From Vibrio tapetis subsp. quintayensis (GTDB taxonomy: Bacteria; Pseudomonadota; Gammaproteobacteria; Enterobacterales; Vibrionaceae): 64,000 nucleotides of DNA. The DNA is taken from assembly GCF_030409945.1 (NCBI RefSeq), contig NZ_JAUFQV010000012.1, positions 62,001 to 126,000 of the forward strand, written 5' to 3'. Numbering within the stretch: the stretch's first letter is position 1; each line of letters opens with the position of its first letter. The notes below the pieces were generated by a model, which was not told the DNA's origin, made no database searches, and worked only from the letters and a program-made list of their open reading frames with translations. Shown piece after piece: positions 61,529-64,000 of the stretch. Position numbers and translations under genes: made by a program.

Positions 61529-63277
61529 ATGTCGCACGAACAAGATCAATCGACCAAACAGACTTTTAAGCGCCTGTGGCCTTATATTTCTCTTTTTAAA
61601 GCAGGTATTGCTGTCGCCGTTGTTACTTTGGTTATCAACGCATTAAGTGACACTTACATGATATCTCTACTTAAGCCCCTGCTAGATGACGGCTTTGGTA
61701 ATGCAGATTCTAATTTCTTACGTCAGATGCCGTTTATTATTTTGGCCTTGATGCTGATTCGTGGCACCAGTGGGTTTATCTCAGCGTATTGTATGAGCTG
61801 GGTGTCAAATAACGTCGTCATGTCTTTGCGTCAGCAAATTTTTAACCATTTCATGAAAATGCCGGTGGCGTTTTTTGATAAAGAATCGACAGGCAGTTTG
61901 CTCTCTCGCATTACTTACGATACTGAGCAAGTGGCATCGGCGACTAGCCAAGCATTAGTTAATATTGTTCGTGAGACTGCCAGTATTATCGGTCTTATCG
62001 GTCTTATGGTGTGGAGCAGCTGGGAGCTATCATTGGTGTTGTTGGTGGTAGGCCCTGTGGTAGGGATCTCGATCAGTAAGGTCTCTAAGCGCTTTAGACG
62101 AATTTCAAAAGACATGCAAACCGAGATGGGTAATTTGACCACCTCTTCCGAGCAAATGCTTAACGGCCACAAAGTCGTATTGAGCTACGGCGGTCAAGAC
62201 GTAGAAAAAGGTCGTTTTGAATCCGTCAGTAATCGCATGCGTCAGCAAACCATGAAAATGGTGGTGGCTCAGCAACTGGCGAGCCCTGTGATCCAAATGA
62301 TCGGTTCAATGGCTCTTGTGACGGTGTTGTTTCTAGCGAGTGTTGATTCTATTCGTGCAGACTTAACCGCAGGTACATTCACGGTTGTATTCTCTGCCAT
62401 GTTAAGCATGTTGCGCCCTCTTCGTGGGTTAACGGCGGTTACGTCTGATTTCCAACGTGGTATGGCGGCTTGTCAAACGCTGTTTGGCTTAATGGATATG
62501 CCAACAGAAGAAGACAATGGCAAAGTGACGAAGCAAAAAGCGTCAGGCGACATTGAAGTGAAAAACGCGACGTTCACTTACCCAACAAGTGAGACGCCCG
62601 CACTGCGTGATGTAAGCTTTACATTGCCTGCAGGGAAAACAGTGGCGTTAGTAGGTCGTTCTGGTTCGGGAAAAAGTACCATTGCTAACTTGTTTACTCG
62701 CTTCTACGACTTAGACGGCGGTCAAATAACGCTAGATGGTAATGATATTCGTGATTATGAGCTGAAAAATCTACGAACTCATTTCGGCTTAGTATCTCAG
62801 CATGTTCATTTATTTAATGACAGCGTAGCGAACAATATTGCTTATGCGGCTGAAGACAAATACAACCAAGAGCAAATCGAACACGCGGCTGAATTGGCTT
62901 ATGCTCATGACTTTATTTTGGGCCTGGATCAGGGTTATGACACGGTGATCGGTGAAAATGGTGCCAACCTTTCTGGTGGCCAACGTCAGCGTTTAGCCAT
63001 TGCTCGTGCATTACTGCGTGACTCTCCGGTACTTATTTTAGATGAAGCAACGTCTGCACTGGATACAGAGTCTGAGCGTGCCATTCAATCGGCATTAGAT
63101 GAACTGCAAAAGAACAAGACGGTATTGGTTATCGCGCACCGACTGTCTACCATCGAAAATGCAGATGAAATACTCGTGGTCGACAATGGTCAAATCGTGG
63201 AACGTGGTCATCATTCAGAGCTTTTAGAGTTGGGTGGGGCATACGCGCAGCTACATAAAATTCAATTTAGCGAGTAA
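61529..63277 (+). CDS. msbA: Lipid A flippase MsbA
   Basis: 582 residues, the same length as E. coli MsbA. Six-helix exporter domain (about 1-330), then the ATPase with Walker [10 protein letters not shown] near 377, signature LSGGQRQR near 481, and Walker [12 protein letters not shown] near 502. It flips core-lipid A to the periplasmic leaflet. It lies 29 bases after comEC and 7 bases before lpxK, as in many gammaproteobacteria. Confidence 0.97.
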   Translation: MSHEQDQSTKQTFKRLWPYISLFKAGIAVAVVTLVINALSDTYMISLLKPLLDDGFGNADSNFLRQMPFIILALMLIRGTSGFISAYCMSWVSNNVVMSLRQQIFNHFMKMPVAFFDKESTGSLLSRITYDTEQVASATSQALVNIVRETASIIGLIGLMVWSSWELSLVLLVVGPVVGISISKVSKRFRRISKDMQTEMGNLTTSSEQMLNGHKVVLSYGGQDVEKGRFESVSNRMRQQTMKMVVAQQLASPVIQMIGSMALVTVLFLASVDSIRADLTAGTFTVVFSAMLSMLRPLRGLTAVTSDFQRGMAACQTLFGLMDMPTEEDNGKVTKQKASGDIEVKNATFTYPTSETPALRDVSFTLPAGKTVALVGRSGSGKSTIANLFTRFYDLDGGQITLDGNDIRDYELKNLRTHFGLVSQHVHLFNDSVANNIAYAAEDKYNQEQIEHAAELAYAHDFILGLDQGYDTVIGENGANLSGGQRQRLAIARALLRDSPVLILDEATSALDTESERAIQSALDELQKNKTVLVIAHRLSTIENADEILVVDNGQIVERGHHSELLELGGAYAQLHKIQFSE

Positions 63278-63284
63278 AGGCTAA

Positions 63285-64000
63285 ATGATCGATAAGATTT
63301 GGTTTGAACAACACTGGACGAGATGGCTATTTTGGCCAGTGTTGTGGCCACTAAGCCTGTTGTTTGGTGCGATCAGTCGAAAGCGTCGTCGAGATTTTCA
63401 ATCGGGTGTTAAACCCAGTTATCGAGCGCCTGTACCTATTGTGGTCGTCGGCAACATTACCGCTGGTGGTAATGGTAAAACACCGGTAGTAGTTTGGTTG
63501 GTCGAACAACTGCAAGCTCAAGGTCTGCACGTTGGTGTGGTGTCTCGTGGTTATGGTGGTAAAGCTAAACATTATCCGTTCGTTGTCCAACACGACTCTC
63601 ATACAAATGAATGTGGCGATGAGCCATTATTGATTCGTCGCAGAACTGGCGCGGAAGTGGTGGTAGACCCAAACCGAAGTCAAGCGGTACAGACACTATT
63701 AGCGCAAGCGGATAAAACGAACCCGGTTGACGTCGTGATCACCGACGATGGGCTACAGCACTATGCTTTGCAACGAGACATTGAAATCGTAGTGATTGAT
63801 GGTCAACGTCGCTTTGGCAATCAGCAATTGCTGCCTTTAGGGCCATTACGTGAAAACGTGGCAAGGTTACCAGAGGTTGATTATCTTATTACTAATGGTG
63901 GCGTAGCACACACTGGCGAGTTTGCAATGCAACTCAAACCGAGCATGGCCATTAATTTGGTCACTGGTGAGCACAAGGCTGTAAGTGACTTAACCAATCT
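63285..64000 (+). CDS. lpxK: Tetraacyldisaccharide 4'-kinase LpxK (5' part)
   Basis: The frame is open from the ATG at 63285 to the window edge (238 complete codons), so about 70% of the gene is present. The LpxK P-loop is [11 protein letters not shown] near residue 57. 'SRGYGGKA' near 88, [21 protein letters not shown] near 112 and [20 protein letters not shown] near 154 are all typical. It adds the 4'-phosphate to lipid A precursor. AAAGG is upstream, and it is coupled to msbA. Confidence 0.96.
   Translation, partial: MIDKIWFEQHWTRWLFWPVLWPLSLLFGAISRKRRRDFQSGVKPSYRAPVPIVVVGNITAGGNGKTPVVVWLVEQLQAQGLHVGVVSRGYGGKAKHYPFVVQHDSHTNECGDEPLLIRRRTGAEVVVDPNRSQAVQTLLAQADKTNPVDVVITDDGLQHYALQRDIEIVVIDGQRRFGNQQLLPLGPLRENVARLPEVDYLITNGGVAHTGEFAMQLKPSMAINLVTGEHKAVSDLTN

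Noticed and set aside
1..64000. Mobile element, integron or prophage
   Set aside because: No transposase, integrase, terminal repeats or target duplications were seen, and gene order fits stable Vibrio chromosome content.

Overview
The window reads as a chromosome I segment of a marine gammaproteobacterium, most likely a Vibrio. Pointers are the csiV-mfd-pilZ/lolCDE/comEC-msbA-lpxK block, a DUF1887 protein of the Vibrio cholerae VC1899 type, a hinT-ycfL-lpoB-thiK-ycfP-ndh block close to the enterobacterial order but without nagZ, and many chemotaxis genes. I see no rRNA, tRNA, insertion sequence, prophage, integron or CRISPR array. Nearly all genes are intact and many gene pairs overlap by ATGA or GTGA, as in ordinary bacterial operons.

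Layout. 1-210: tail of an HflX-like GTPase. 384-2541 (minus): hemerythrin, DUF2249 protein and a multi-pass NnrS-like membrane protein, with an FNR-type site upstream, probably for nitric oxide or low-oxygen physiology. 2841-6123 (minus): proVWX glycine betaine ABC transporter with a 12-bp inverted repeat upstream. 6618-6803: small unknown gene. 7093-13591 (plus): nine-gene operon behind a Fur box, holding a PepSY membrane protein, three small exported proteins, a DUF6162-like protein and a cluster-9 metal ABC transporter with two binding proteins. The gene order recalls the Pseudomonas aeruginosa fpvGHJK-fpvCDEF iron-release system; this is the most interesting system here. 13722-15982 (minus): biuret-hydrolase-like cysteine hydrolase and a purine-type permease. 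16463-21689 (minus): imuA-imuB-dnaE2 SOS mutasome under a perfect LexA box.

22188-32845: chemoreceptor, CheV, a GGDEF-EAL protein, a CBS-pair protein, a MATE exporter, and a DASS carboxylate transporter coupled to a soluble histidine kinase and a response regulator. 32943-37947: zntA behind a MerR-type operator, udp behind a CRP site, and a porin. 38043-41372 (minus): the CARF-nuclease-like DUF1887 protein and a second chemoreceptor. 41663-47761 (plus): hinT, a COG3014 lipoprotein, ycfL, lpoB, thiK, ycfP, and ndh with a perfect FNR box. 47878-55176 (minus): RIO kinase, ribosome hibernation factor, GNAT acetyltransferase, csiV, mfd, pilZ. 55355-64000 (mostly plus): lolCDE, DUF2062 (minus), comEC, msbA and the start of lpxK.

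How the genes work together: the right half is mostly envelope biogenesis (LpoB and CsiV for peptidoglycan synthases, LolCDE for lipoproteins, MsbA and LpxK for lipid A). The left half is accessory and adaptive: osmoprotection, iron or metal uptake, nitrogen scavenging, mutagenic repair, chemotaxis and zinc export.
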